A stretch of DNA of 64,000 bases, taken from assembly GCA_913020295.1 (NCBI GenBank), contig CAJWAA010000001.1, positions 234,052 to 298,051 of the forward strand. The letters are read 5' to 3'. The position numbers were made by a program, and so were the translations under genes. The notes under the pieces were generated by a model. It made no database searches. It saw nothing but the letters and a program-made list of their open reading frames with translations, and was not told the origin of the DNA. Positions 56,508 to 64,000 of the stretch are shown here, one piece after another; within the stretch, counting starts at the first letter, position 1, and each line of letters opens with the position of its first letter. Source of the DNA: an uncultured Flavobacteriaceae bacterium (GTDB taxonomy: Bacteria; Bacteroidota; Bacteroidia; Flavobacteriales; Flavobacteriaceae).

Positions 56508-56971
56508 GATTTCCAAAATTTAATTTTTTTCAGAAGGGCTAAAAAACTGAAATAAGTGATTGAGAGACTTAAGATCAAGATACTTAAAAAGGGTATTGCC
56601 ATTATGACATGAAGTGTTGGCGAGTGCTCATTGAGACCCATTTCAATCATGAACAATGTATAAAAGCCACAAAATGCAAATAAAACAAGACTCAAGAGAG
56701 GAGATATCAGGTTTACTATTTTCTTAAGGTTATTGGAAAAGCCAGCGTAAAAAGCTTCTAAAAAAACAAAATAATTAGCACGATAAGCCAAACCACTTGA
56801 AAATGCTATAGCATAAATAAACAAAATCCTTGAAGCCTCCTCAGTCCATGGAGGTACATCGCTGAGAAAAAACCTTGCGAAAATTTGAAGTGATACAGTG
56901 ATGATAAATCCTAAACTAGTTAATAGTGTTCCGTATTTTAAGAACTTTGACAAAAAAATTTTGAAGCTCAT
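56504..56971 (-). CDS. dctQ: TRAP transporter small permease
   Basis: A 155-residue membrane protein with four helices and the DctQ hallmark PPWTEEASRILFIYAIAF after the first helix. It joins DctM in the inner membrane. It overlaps dctP by 4 bases (ATGA) and dctM by 4 bases, so P, Q and M are translated in fixed ratio from one mRNA. Confidence 0.92.
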   Translation of the reverse strand: MSFKIFLSKFLKYGTLLTSLGFIITVSLQIFARFFLSDVPPWTEEASRILFIYAIAFSSGLAYRANYFVFLEAFYAGFSNNLKKIVNLISPLLSLVLFAFCGFYTLFMIEMGLNEHSPTLHVIMAIPFLSILILSLSITYFSFLALLKKIKFWKS

Positions 56972-57984
56972 TGAGTAATTTTTTTTATAGTTTTATATAT
57001 CTCTTGCATCTGGGGTGATAAACTTTCATAAATGGCTTTTTCGCCATTTTCCATGAAAATATTTTTATCTACTTCAACAAATATCATACCTTCTTCTTGC
57101 AATTGTTTTTGAACTTTGGATTCGTTGTTTAGAAACAATTTATGCTCATAAATTTGCATTTCTTTTGCAGCCTGTAAAAAAATGGCCTTAAGGTCATCCG
57201 GTAATTTTTGAAATTGTTTTTCCCCCACTATCGGATAACCCCAAGTGATAAGATGACCCGTGAGATTGAGGTATTTTTGTACTTCGCTAAAACCAGCATT
57301 TTTAATCATTGCAAAAGGGTTTTCCTGTGCTTCTATGGTTCCTTGTTGAAGGGAGGAAAACACTTCGGAAAAGGCCATTGGTGTGGGTTTGGCTCCTAAA
57401 GCTTTCCAAGCAACAACATAGGAAGGGACATTGGGAACTCTGATGATTAATTCTTGAAGATCATCAGGGTGCTTAATGGGACGATTCGATGTCAAATGAC
57501 GTTCGCCTCTTTGAAAATAGCCAAGTGGACGGACTCCTATTTTTTTAATCATTTCCTTTTCGATTCGTTTCCCAATATCGCTGTTAATCAGTTTATGCAT
57601 CGCAATAGTATCTTTTAACAAAAAAGGCATATCAGAAAAAATTAGTATTTCAGCAAAGTTGGTTAGGGAACCTGCAGAAATGGTCATGTCGATGACCTCC
57701 GACCTAATCAAGCGAATGGCCTCAAGTTCTTTAGCCAATTGCTCGGAAGGGTAAACCTCTAATTCCATTCTTCCGCCGGAACGTTCTTCGATAAGTTTAC
57801 CAAAATGAATGAAAGCTTTATACCACGTATGGTTTTCTTTGACCAACATACTTGCTTTAAAAAGGTATTCGGGATTTTTATCGGTTGTGAAACTACAAGA
57901 CCACACCAATATTAATAATGAAAATCCAACTAAAAAACGTTTTACATTAGAATTCAACCTCGTTATTTTGTATAAATGTATCAC
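56968..57984 (-). CDS. dctP: TRAP transporter solute-binding lipoprotein, DctP family
   Basis: A 338-residue periplasmic binding protein. The GTG start is followed by a signal helix and lipobox LVWSC, unusual in that most DctP proteins are soluble. DctP features are MLVKENHTWYKAFIHFGKLI, GRMELEVYPSEQLAKE, and the ligand-binding Arg region LIIRVPNVPSYVVAWKALG followed by TPMAFSEVFSSLQQGTIEAQ. The Arg in the RVP motif binds a carboxylate, so the ligand is probably an organic or sugar acid. It is divergent from the GHL10 gene. Confidence 0.92.
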   Translation of the reverse strand: MIHLYKITRLNSNVKRFLVGFSLLILVWSCSFTTDKNPEYLFKASMLVKENHTWYKAFIHFGKLIEERSGGRMELEVYPSEQLAKELEAIRLIRSEVIDMTISAGSLTNFAEILIFSDMPFLLKDTIAMHKLINSDIGKRIEKEMIKKIGVRPLGYFQRGERHLTSNRPIKHPDDLQELIIRVPNVPSYVVAWKALGAKPTPMAFSEVFSSLQQGTIEAQENPFAMIKNAGFSEVQKYLNLTGHLITWGYPIVGEKQFQKLPDDLKAIFLQAAKEMQIYEHKLFLNNESKVQKQLQEEGMIFVEVDKNIFMENGEKAIYESLSPQMQEIYKTIKKITQ

Positions 57985-58177
57985 CTAAAAAACCATTACT
58001 ATTTTATCCTAAAATAGGAATTTTTTTTTTTCAGTTACATCATTTTGAAATTACAATGAGCTATCCTTAGAGAAAAACCTTGAAAACTTTTACAGTTTAT
58101 AGAACACAAAATATTGAAGAGGCATTTTAAAAAAGAGATAGAATTTTTTAAATTGAAGTTATAATTTTCAATAAGCC

Positions 58178-59269
58178 ATGTTTTGGATCACTAAATCCTT
58201 TATTATCACCCTAAGTCTTTTGTTTATTAGTTGTAATATAGGTGATCAAACTTATTTGGAAAAACATCTGCCAGAAAGTACTTTTAGGGGAGTTTGGGTT
58301 ACCAATGTGGGTAGTGATGCCCTTAAATCAGAAATGAATATCAAAGCATTAGTTTCTAATTGTATAAAATACCAAATCAATCATCTTTTTGTAGTGGTTT
58401 GGAATAAAGGTCTTACACAATACCCAAGCGATGTTTTGGAAAAATATATTGGATTAAAACAAGAGCCAATGCTTTCACATTTTGACCCATTGGAGTATTT
58501 GATCAATCAAGCTCACAGGCAAGGGATAAAAGTTCACGCTTGGTTTGAGTTTGGTTTTTCATTTGCATATAATGACCCCCAAAGTATATGGATTAAAAAA
58601 TATCCTGAATGGATAGGCAGAGATAGGGAGGGTAGAATCTTGAAAAAAAATAATTTTATATGGTGGAACGCACTTCATCCTGGACCTCAAAAATTTTTAT
58701 TAGAACTTATTGAGGAGGTGGTCACTCGCTATGATGTAGATGGTATTCAGGGAGATGACCGACTTCCAGCCATGCCTTCTGAAGGAGGTTATGATGATTA
58801 TACGATATCGCTTTTCCAAAGCAAGTTCAATACTGATCCCCCAATCGATTACAAAGAGGAAAGTTGGATTCGATGGAGATCTAATAAGTTAAGTAAATAT
58901 GGAAAAAAGATTTACCAAAAAGTAAAAGCGATCCGTTCAGAAATCATGGTTTCTTGGGCACCTAGCATTTATCCCTGGTCTGAACATGAGTATTTACAGT
59001 CCTGGCCGGATTGGATAAACGATGGCTATGCAGATTTTATCGTCCCTCAATTTTACCGTTACAAACTGGAGGATTATTCAAAAATTGTTGACCAATTGGA
59101 AACTCAACTCGATCAAGAAGAAAGAAAACGGATTTATGCGGGAGTATTAACTTCTTTAGGTGGAGGATATCGGATTAATGATACTCTTTTGGTTAAAATG
59201 GTTAATTATCATAGATCCAAAGACATCACGGGTGAAGTATTTTTTTACTACGAAACTTTTAATCGCTAA
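58178..59269 (+). CDS. GHL10 glycosyl-hydrolase-like lipoprotein
   Basis: A 363-residue protein with a lipoprotein signal (LLFISC, Cys19) and a (beta/alpha)8 barrel of the GHL10 type. Typical segments are FRGVWVTNVGSDALKSE, QINHLFVVVWNKGLTQYPS, GIKVHAWFEFGFSF, WWNALHPGP, RYDVDGIQGDDRLPAMP and WPDWINDGYADFIVPQFYRY. It probably cleaves or binds a polysaccharide or peptidoglycan-related sugar at the cell surface. It faces the TRAP operon across 193 bases, so a shared control region is possible. Confidence 0.88.
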   Translation: MFWITKSFIITLSLLFISCNIGDQTYLEKHLPESTFRGVWVTNVGSDALKSEMNIKALVSNCIKYQINHLFVVVWNKGLTQYPSDVLEKYIGLKQEPMLSHFDPLEYLINQAHRQGIKVHAWFEFGFSFAYNDPQSIWIKKYPEWIGRDREGRILKKNNFIWWNALHPGPQKFLLELIEEVVTRYDVDGIQGDDRLPAMPSEGGYDDYTISLFQSKFNTDPPIDYKEESWIRWRSNKLSKYGKKIYQKVKAIRSEIMVSWAPSIYPWSEHEYLQSWPDWINDGYADFIVPQFYRYKLEDYSKIVDQLETQLDQEERKRIYAGVLTSLGGGYRINDTLLVKMVNYHRSKDITGEVFFYYETFNR

Positions 59270-59651
59270 CTCATACAATTAATCCGATATTTTAACCCTC
59301 ACTAGTGGAGTATTATTTTATTTGAAGATCATAGAAAAAAAATGGGGGTAATTTGATGCCTTTGGCCCCACCACTAATAACAAATAACCATAACAAATCA
59401 AATGAAAAAACAAATTCTAATGTGGCAGGGCAAAGGATCCCAAATTCAAAAAATAATATTTGTATGAACAACAATTTACTATACAATATTAATTTTTTAT
59501 TTTCCATATATTTCTCTAATACAATTCTTTTAACTTATGTAGTGATAATTTTTACTGATATTAAATTATAAAACATGACGATTAAAATCAATAGCGACCC
59601 ATATCGAGTTTGATTTTTGTGAATTTCATATATTGTGTAGAAAGAATTTAC
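59270..59651. other. Intergenic region, no gene seen
   Basis: 382 bases between the GHL10 gene and the next plus-strand gene. Frames of 60-70 codons exist on both strands, but they have no signal, domain or codon support and overlap each other. No clear promoter or terminator was seen. Confidence 0.5.
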
Positions 59652-60308
59652 ATGAAGAAGCAAATTCTACTTTTAGCGATGGTTCCTTTTATTGGTTATA
59701 GTAATATCAATAAAGAGATGCTCCCGCTGACAATTTTTTCTAATGTGAAAGATTCTTTGTCTTTTGAACATGATATCAAAAGATTTTCAGCAGGTTTAAA
59801 ATTTGGATTACCCTACATGGCAGTTATAGGTGCTCAGTATACCCTGCCATTTTTTGACAATCACTTTGCTCCCTACTTTGACTACTCTCGATATTCGTAT
59901 GAGGATTTTAATAGGGAAGCCCAGTTTCGTTTTTCTGAATGGGGTATATCATACTTTATAAGAGAAAAAGGGAAAGGAGTTTATTTGGGTCTTAGTAATT
60001 CTATACTAAGTTATCAAGCTGATTTTACAAATATTATTTTAAAAAATGATTCTAAAGGTTCCGGGACAGGCAAAGTGGATATGAGGACGACCAACCTTAG
60101 ACTTGGACTAAAAACAGCAGGTGCCTTATACTTCAGAATTGAAATAGGATACGGTTTTGGTAATTTACCAAAGTTGGTGACTTTCACGGCAACAGACGAT
60201 TTTAATCCCAACCATAAAGAGCTTACAATTAAAGATATACCCAGAATTGATGGGATTTCGGAAAATGGTATGTTGGTCGGTAATCTTGGCTTTGGAATTA
60301 GCTTTTGA
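59652..60308 (+). CDS. Probable outer-membrane beta-barrel protein, unknown
   Basis: A 218-residue protein with a short signal peptide (ILLLAMVPFIGYSN). The rest alternates hydrophobic and polar residues with aromatic ends to the strands (AGLKFGLPYMAVIGAQYTL, WGISYFIREKGKGVYLGLSN, LRLGLKTAGALYFRIEIGYG), ending GNLGFGISF with a terminal Phe. This suggests a small eight-stranded outer-membrane barrel. ATG 59652 starts the signal; ATG 59610 would precede it by 14 residues. Function unknown. Confidence 0.65.
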   Translation: MKKQILLLAMVPFIGYSNINKEMLPLTIFSNVKDSLSFEHDIKRFSAGLKFGLPYMAVIGAQYTLPFFDNHFAPYFDYSRYSYEDFNREAQFRFSEWGISYFIREKGKGVYLGLSNSILSYQADFTNIILKNDSKGSGTGKVDMRTTNLRLGLKTAGALYFRIEIGYGFGNLPKLVTFTATDDFNPNHKELTIKDIPRIDGISENGMLVGNLGFGISF

Positions 60309-60350
60309 TATTTATCGAAAGGAAGTTCTTTTATTAAAATATCATCAAAA

Positions 60351-61324
60351 ATGAAAAGAAGAAATTTTTTTAATAAGCTGGGTATGACGATTTATGTTTT
60401 TTAGGTCTTGGTTCATTTGAGACCAAATCGCAAATTGCCTATGATAGTATAAAACCTTTCAAAAGCACTTCTTTTTCTATTGGAACATGGAATTGTCCTC
60501 AAGCAATCTTAATCTCAGGTCAATTGATGCAATCGGGAATTTCTACATTGGACGCTGTTGTCAAAGGTGTTGCTTTTAAGGAGGCTAATGAGGAGAATAC
60601 TACAGTAGGCATAGGAGCCTCTCCTGATCAATCAGGTCGTGTAAGTTTAGATGCTTGTGTTATGAATGATAAAGGGGAGTGGGGCTGTGATGGCAGTAGA
60701 AAATATTCTACATGTCTCTAAATTAGCCCAAAAAGTTATGGAGGATACTCCACATATGAACTTAGTGGGAGCGGGTGCTGAGGAATTTGTTTACAGCAAA
60801 GGGTTTAAAAAAACAACCCTACTAACTCCTGCAGCAAAAAAAAGATGGGAAGCCTGGTTGAAAAATCTAAATATTCCCCTGAGATAAATGCCGAAAACTA
60901 CGACACTATTGGTATGTTATGTTTGGATACTTATGGAAATCTCTCTGGCAGTTGCACTACAAGTGGATTAGCATATAAAATGAGAGGTCGCGTGGGTGAT
61001 TCACCTATTATTGGATCAGGACTATTTGTAGATAATGAGGTGGGAGCCGCAACAGCAACTGGTTTGGGCGAGGCTGTAATTAAAACTGTGGGGTCTTTAT
61101 TAATTGTGGAACTTATGAGAAATGGCTGGTCGCCCCAAAAAGCTTGTGAGGAGGCCATAAATAGAATCCTTTCCAAACATATTGGGAAACCAGATTTCCA
61201 AGTAGGTTTTATTGCCATTAATGTTGCAGGAGAAAAAGGTGCTTACAGCATTCATAATGGCTTTTCATATACCTACTTTAAATCAGGAAAAGCTATTAAT
61301 ATTTCTTCAGCGAGCGCTTATTGA
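60351..61324 (+). pseudogene. Disrupted glycosylasparaginase (N4-(beta-N-acetylglucosaminyl)-L-asparaginase)
   Basis: Joining three reading frames rebuilds a nearly full Ntn-hydrolase of the glycosylasparaginase family. The leader MKRRNFFNKLGM comes first. The body begins LGLGSFETKSQIAYDS. GTWNCPQAI, TLDAVVKGV, VGIGASPDQSGRVSLDA and KVMEDTPHMNLVGAGAEEF follow. The catalytic Thr is in YDTIGMLCLDTYG, and VGDSPIIGSGLFVDNEVGA is near the end. Frame breaks occur at the T run near 60397, at the G run near 60680, and at the A run near 60857; two look like lost bases and one like a gain. All are at homopolymers, so sequencing error must be excluded before calling the gene dead. Confidence 0.85.
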
Positions 61325-61451
61325 TTTTAAGAACAATTTCAATAGGGTTTGAACAAAGCATAAAATATAATTTTCAAGTACCCACTTAGTGTAGCATTTT
61401 TTTATCAAATCAGAAAAATCAGCAATTATTTAATAATGTAGAGTTTGTAAA

Positions 61452-61982
61452 TTATTTGTCAGTTATGGTTTCTCTTCTGTAAACCCAAAATGCTCCTATT
61501 TTACCATCCTCAATATATACATCTGCTATGTCATAAAAAGTTTTGTTTTCACCATTAACCAATAAATCAATTTTATGACCTGAAATTACCCACGAACCTG
61601 GTTGAGAATCTACTTTCATTGTATAAGAAAATATTGGATTCCATTTGGGATTTTCTTGTTCAAACCATGAACTCAACAATGCTTTATGAGCATTTTTATC
61701 AGGAACAACGCTTCCATCAGGACCATATATTTTAAAAACTCCAAATTGTTTTGTTGAATCTGCATTCATTTGATTTATGGCTTCAATATCCCTTTTGTTG
61801 TGGGCTTCAATATAATTGTCCCACAAGTCGAGATTTTCTGGATTTGAATCATTTACATCATAAATTTTACCATCTTTTTTTAAATATCCAGGGGCTCTTT
61901 TAGCTTTGTTTTCTGAACTAACTTTTTCAGCACATGAATTAATTAATATTAGAGAAAATATTAGTAACGTTATTTTTTTCAT
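61452..61982 (-). CDS. Lipoprotein with SnoaL/NTF2-like domain
   Basis: A 176-residue lipoprotein (signal IFSLILINSC, Cys about 17). The mature part has the NTF2-like cone pattern: NLDLWDNYIEAHNKRDIEAINQM, WISGH-type central strands and GKIGAFWVYRRE at the end. Such domains bind small ligands or act as enzymes; the role is unknown. ATG 61982 begins the signal peptide, so the longer frame from 62057 is not used. Confidence 0.78.
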   Translation of the reverse strand: MKKITLLIFSLILINSCAEKVSSENKAKRAPGYLKKDGKIYDVNDSNPENLDLWDNYIEAHNKRDIEAINQMNADSTKQFGVFKIYGPDGSVVPDKNAHKALLSSWFEQENPKWNPIFSYTMKVDSQPGSWVISGHKIDLLVNGENKTFYDIADVYIEDGKIGAFWVYRRETITDK

Positions 61983-62261
61983 TATTAAATATTTAGAAAG
62001 TTTTATCATCACAAAAATCCTTTGATTACTGTTAATTGGAAAGTAAAAACTCTTCAACCTTTTGCTTCACCAAAGGATTGAAAACAAATTTACAATTTTA
62101 ATTTGGAACGATTGGCTAGATGAAAATAATGAGCTGAAAAAAGAATGGAGTTTAATCTTTAATAAAGATTACTTAAATTAAGAATTCAAAAAATTAGGTG
62201 GCTGCATGTCATCTGAGAAAACGAGGGAAACGAGATTTCGAGATTACAGTAGGAAGTTTTG

Positions 62262-62402
62262 TTATGCCTCTTGGGTACTGACCTCAAATTCACCACAAGT
62301 ATATTTTTCACTAACATCAACTTTATGAATACCACATGTCATATGAGTGAAAACGAGATTGTCACAATTAACGCAACTGTTACTTAAACTTAAATCTTTC
62401 AT
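62262..62402 (-). CDS. Small Cys-rich protein, possible zinc ribbon
   Basis: A 46-residue frame from ATG 62402 to TAA 62262. It has four cysteines: CVNC (10 and 13), TCGIH (23) and YTCGEF (36), a layout typical of a small zinc-binding knuckle. The acidic C-terminus ends VSTQEA. It is separate from its neighbours. Function unknown; the Cys spacing is the main support. Confidence 0.6.
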   Translation of the reverse strand: MKDLSLSNSCVNCDNLVFTHMTCGIHKVDVSEKYTCGEFEVSTQEA

Positions 62403-62643
62403 TTTATTTATTTTTAACAAATTTAATATAAAAATAACACAAACACTTGATTTACAGTAATTTATAATTAGAATTAATAAAGATAAAAAAATTCTATTTA
62501 GCTAACAGTTAATCAAAGAAGATTTGTAAACATTAACAATTCTAAGTTAGTCGCAATTGTATTTTTGAACAGTATAAACAATTAAATCAATGGAAAATGT
62601 TGATACAACCCCAATATTCAATCTATTTCAACCAATTAGGCAA

Positions 62644-62932
62644 TCACTCGTAAATAATATACTTCAGGTCCTCTGTCCTACAACTCGATTCGTACCTTTT
62701 TTCTGGATTTTCGAATGAAACATCATTTTCATAGAGTTGAAATACCGTATATATTCTGACCTAAATAAGAATCATAAGGATTTGGCATCGAAACTATTGT
62801 TTCGCCATAATAGCTATTATTTTGAAGACCTATAGGACTAAAGATGAACTCACATGGGCATGGATCATTATCATTTGAACAAGAGGAGAAAACTTTAATA
62901 AATATTAAAATCTTTATCAGTGTTCTTATCAT
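62644..62932 (-). pseudogene. Small lipoprotein gene interrupted by a frameshift
   Basis: The ATG at 62932 begins a lipoprotein (signal LIKILIFIKVFSSC, then DNDPCPCEF) that stops after 67 codons at 62729. A second frame continues directly as VFQLYENDVSFENPEKRYES, then SCRTEDLKYIIYE to a TGA at 62644. Joined near 62755-62765, the two give a protein of about 95 residues with balanced composition. A single insertion or deletion explains it. Either the gene is disrupted or the base is an assembly error. Confidence 0.55.
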
Positions 62933-63085
62933 TATTTTGTTTGCTATCTTAAGTACAATGAAACTTTATACAAACTTTTTTTTTCTCGATTAGACTTTCG
63001 AAATAATCAGGGACTTTTAAGTTGCGAATGATGATATACGAATTGTACTATTTTGTTTATTTTTATATAAGTAAAAAAAAATACA

Positions 63086-63214
63086 ATGAGCAGTAAATTT
63101 TTTGGAAACGGTAAATTAAAGGGTCAACCAAATAAAGATCAAAAGAATAAATTTAAATCAGGTTCAAAAGGCAAAGCAACAACAGCTATTCGAAAAACAG
63201 GGAGGGGTAATTGA
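63086..63214 (+). CDS. Small basic protein
   Basis: A 42-residue frame: ATG 63086, TGA 63214. The product is rich in Lys, Gly and Ser (SSKFFGNGKLKGQPNKDQ, then KFKSGSKGKATTAIRKTGRG) and resembles short basic proteins I recall in flavobacterial genomes, possibly RNA- or ribosome-associated. It is immediately followed by a short frame carrying the LEVPELNEEDMP peptide. Confidence 0.6.
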   Translation: MSSKFFGNGKLKGQPNKDQKNKFKSGSKGKATTAIRKTGRGN

Positions 63215-63237
63215 GAAGTTTGACCTATCTAAGAGGC

Positions 63238-63274
63238 TTAGAAGTGCCAGAGCTTAATGAAGAGGATATGCCTA
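63238..63274 (+). repeat. LEVPELNEEDMP-coding repeat, copy 1
   Basis: These 37 bases match 63886-63922 at 34 positions, and all three differences are at third codon positions (CCA/CCT, GAG/GAA, GAA/GAG), leaving the peptide unchanged. Here it lies in a 29-codon frame from TTG 63211, overlapping the stop of the small basic protein, and ends with TAA at 63300. Confidence 0.65.
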
Positions 63275-63296
63275 AAATAAATGGTGTTAGGATAAT

Positions 63297-63638
63297 TTAA
63301 TATAACAAGTGTTTCTTATTATTATTTTTCCATCCTGCCTTGCTCTTGTAATCAACAAAGAAAATCTTTAAATCTGCTTGAGATTTATAATCAACAAAGT
63401 ATATATATTTTTCTGCTTGTGACTTATAATCTACGAAGTACCATAAACCGTCATTACCTTTTGCTTGAGTTTTGTAATCAACCTTAAAAACTTTTAGGTC
63501 AGCTTGTGACTCGTAATCTACAACAAATACTTTTATATCTGATTGTGATGAATAATTAACAGTATAGATTTTCTGGGCATAAGTATTGTAGAATGTAAGA
63601 CATAAGAAAAGGAGAATTAATTGATTTTTTTTAACCAT
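63297..63638 (-). CDS. DUF6150 family secreted repeat protein
   Basis: A 113-residue protein with a signal peptide (residues 1-21, ending TYAQ) and six copies of a 12-20-residue unit with the core VDYxSQADLKxF: VNYSSQSDIKVFV, VDYESQADLKVFK, VDYKTQAKGNDGLWYF, VDYKSQAEKYIYF, VDYKSQADLKIFF, VDYKSKAGW. The C-terminus is NNNKKHLLY. This is the DUF6150 pattern, probably a small periplasmic beta structure. Function unknown. Confidence 0.82.
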   Translation of the reverse strand: MVKKNQLILLFLCLTFYNTYAQKIYTVNYSSQSDIKVFVVDYESQADLKVFKVDYKTQAKGNDGLWYFVDYKSQAEKYIYFVDYKSQADLKIFFVDYKSKAGWKNNNKKHLLY

Positions 63639-63644
63639 GTTATC

Positions 63645-63773
63645 TTAAAAAAACTCGTAAAAAATAATAGTAAGAACCACCCCCTCTAGAAATGAAATCC
63701 AAGCAACCTGATATGAATCTAAATTAAATTGCTCCATCATTTGCTTTAATAATCTTTTATGCCATTCAATCAT
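63645..63773 (-). CDS. Small amphipathic/membrane protein
   Basis: A 42-residue frame from ATG 63773 to TAA 63645, just upstream of the DUF6150 gene with a 6-base gap. It has a charged N-terminal helix (MIEWHKRLLKQMMEQFNLD) followed by a hydrophobic stretch (AWISFLEGVVLTIIFYEFF). Proximity to the DUF6150 gene suggests a shared transcript. Function unknown. Confidence 0.5.
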   Translation of the reverse strand: MIEWHKRLLKQMMEQFNLDSYQVAWISFLEGVVLTIIFYEFF

Positions 63774-63885
63774 ATTTTATGTTTTACTTTCAGATTTTTC
63801 CTGTTTAATGAATTAAATTACAATATACTGATTTCAAGAATTACTTAATTTTAAGGAGAGCTAAACATCACCATGCCCAAAAGAT

Positions 63886-63922
63886 TTAGAAGTGCCTGAA
63901 CTTAATGAGGAGGATATGCCTA
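63886..63922 (+). repeat. LEVPELNEEDMP-coding repeat, copy 2
   Basis: See 63238-63274. In this copy the frame has no start codon. Removing one A from the four-base A run at 63879-63882 would join it to the ATG at 63873, giving MPKDLEVPELNEEDMPMI, with AAGGAGAG upstream as a possible ribosome-binding site. Confidence 0.55.
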
Positions 63923-63928
63923 TGATAT

Positions 63929-63952
63929 AAAAAACCCTCCACTTGGGAGGGT
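63929..63952 (-). terminator. Minus-strand terminator at the right edge
   Basis: On the minus strand ACCCTCC and GGAGGGT form a perfect 7-base stem with a 5-base loop, followed by a T run (63929-63933). It lies 21 bases after the stop codon at 63974-63976, consistent with the end of the partial gene entering from the right. Confidence 0.75.
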
Positions 63953-63973
63953 AAATAAATTAAAGGCTTCTCA

Positions 63974-64000
63974 TTATTTTGTAGATGCCACGACCTGAAA
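63974..64000 (-). CDS. C-terminal end of an unidentified gene
   Basis: Eight codons (FQVVASTK) and a TAA lie between the right edge and a clear minus-strand terminator. The product cannot be identified from this length. The terminator after the stop supports a real gene end. Confidence 0.4.
   Translation of the reverse strand, partial: FQVVASTK

Noticed and set aside
59313..59571. Overlapping 64- and 72-codon frames on opposite strands after the GHL10 gene
   Set aside because: Neither has a signal peptide, domain or coupling to a neighbour, and they are mutually antisense.
62097..62181. Short plus-strand fragment reading WNDWLDENNELKKEW
   Set aside because: No start codon and no recognisable family; too short to support a gene fragment call.
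62590..62718. Plus-strand 42-codon frame beginning MENVDTTPIFNLFQPI
   Set aside because: It is antisense to the better-supported continuation of the minus-strand lipoprotein.
63297..63638. CRISPR-like repeat array suggested by regularly spaced similar units
   Set aside because: The repeats are codon-based variants of VDYKSQAD in a secreted protein, not identical DNA repeats separated by unique spacers.

Overview
The window is about 64 kb of low-GC, gene-dense DNA whose gene set points to a marine member of the Bacteroidota, most likely Flavobacteriaceae. Supporting signs are promoters with the Bacteroidota -33/-7 pattern (TTTG, 19 bases, TAnnTTTG), seen exactly before tRNA-Gln; a TonB-dependent receptor with a carboxypeptidase-regulatory-like N-terminus; a GT117 (DUF2723) membrane protein; BrxA; a DUF6150 repeat protein; a three-subunit succinate:quinone reductase; and many short lipoproteins. 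No 16S gene is present, so the assignment rests on gene content.

Layout. 1-9.4 kb: haem synthesis in two divergent units. hemA-hemC-hemD-hemE-(hemF) runs on the minus strand with overlapping ends. An AraC regulator, hemH and a MATE exporter, then hemJ and an NtrY-like kinase, run on the plus strand. Their shared control region carries a 7-1-7 palindrome of PerR/Fur type and a 20-base direct repeat. 9.4-19.8 kb: enoyl-CoA hydratase, a heavily decayed plsC pseudogene, brxA, a DjlA-like co-chaperone, a HupE-like protein, dCMP deaminase, an S41 protease, DUF3109 and class Ia ribonucleotide reductase. 19.9-33.6 kb: a MORN-like protein, a beta-helix lipoprotein/TonB receptor/PiT phosphate transporter unit, dgt, a metallophosphoesterase, a thioredoxin-fold protein without CxxC, and GT117. 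33.6-43.8 kb: tRNA-Gln, an AT-rich hypothetical, then an accessory block of DUF1501, a c-type cytochrome DUF1549/DUF1553 protein with LamG, DUF4838 and a CBM9-like lipoprotein, next to sdhCAB. 43.8-55 kb: sdhCAB, Xaa-Pro aminopeptidase, feoAB with its Cys-rich partner, SCO, RseP, and a secreted protein made of two copies of one domain. 55-64 kb: a TRAP transporter (dctPQM), a GHL10 lipoprotein, a glycosylasparaginase pseudogene and a tail of small, repeated or broken genes.

How the parts fit. HemA to HemF convert glutamyl-tRNA to protoporphyrinogen. HemJ is the probable oxidase and HemH the ferrochelatase. FeoAB supplies ferrous iron, and haem feeds the cytochrome b of SdhC and the CxxCH protein. 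The TonB receptor unit probably brings a phosphate-containing substrate across the outer membrane for PiT. The DUF1501/DUF4838 block and the TRAP/GHL10 block look like two independent accessory loci for polymer or sugar-acid use.

Three genes are visibly broken (plsC, the glycosylasparaginase and a small lipoprotein). I found no CRISPR array, prophage or transposase. I did not identify a clearly new defence or biosynthetic system. The best leads are the haem control region, the DUF1501/PSCyt1/DUF4838/CBM9 block, and the small-peptide region at 63-64 kb.
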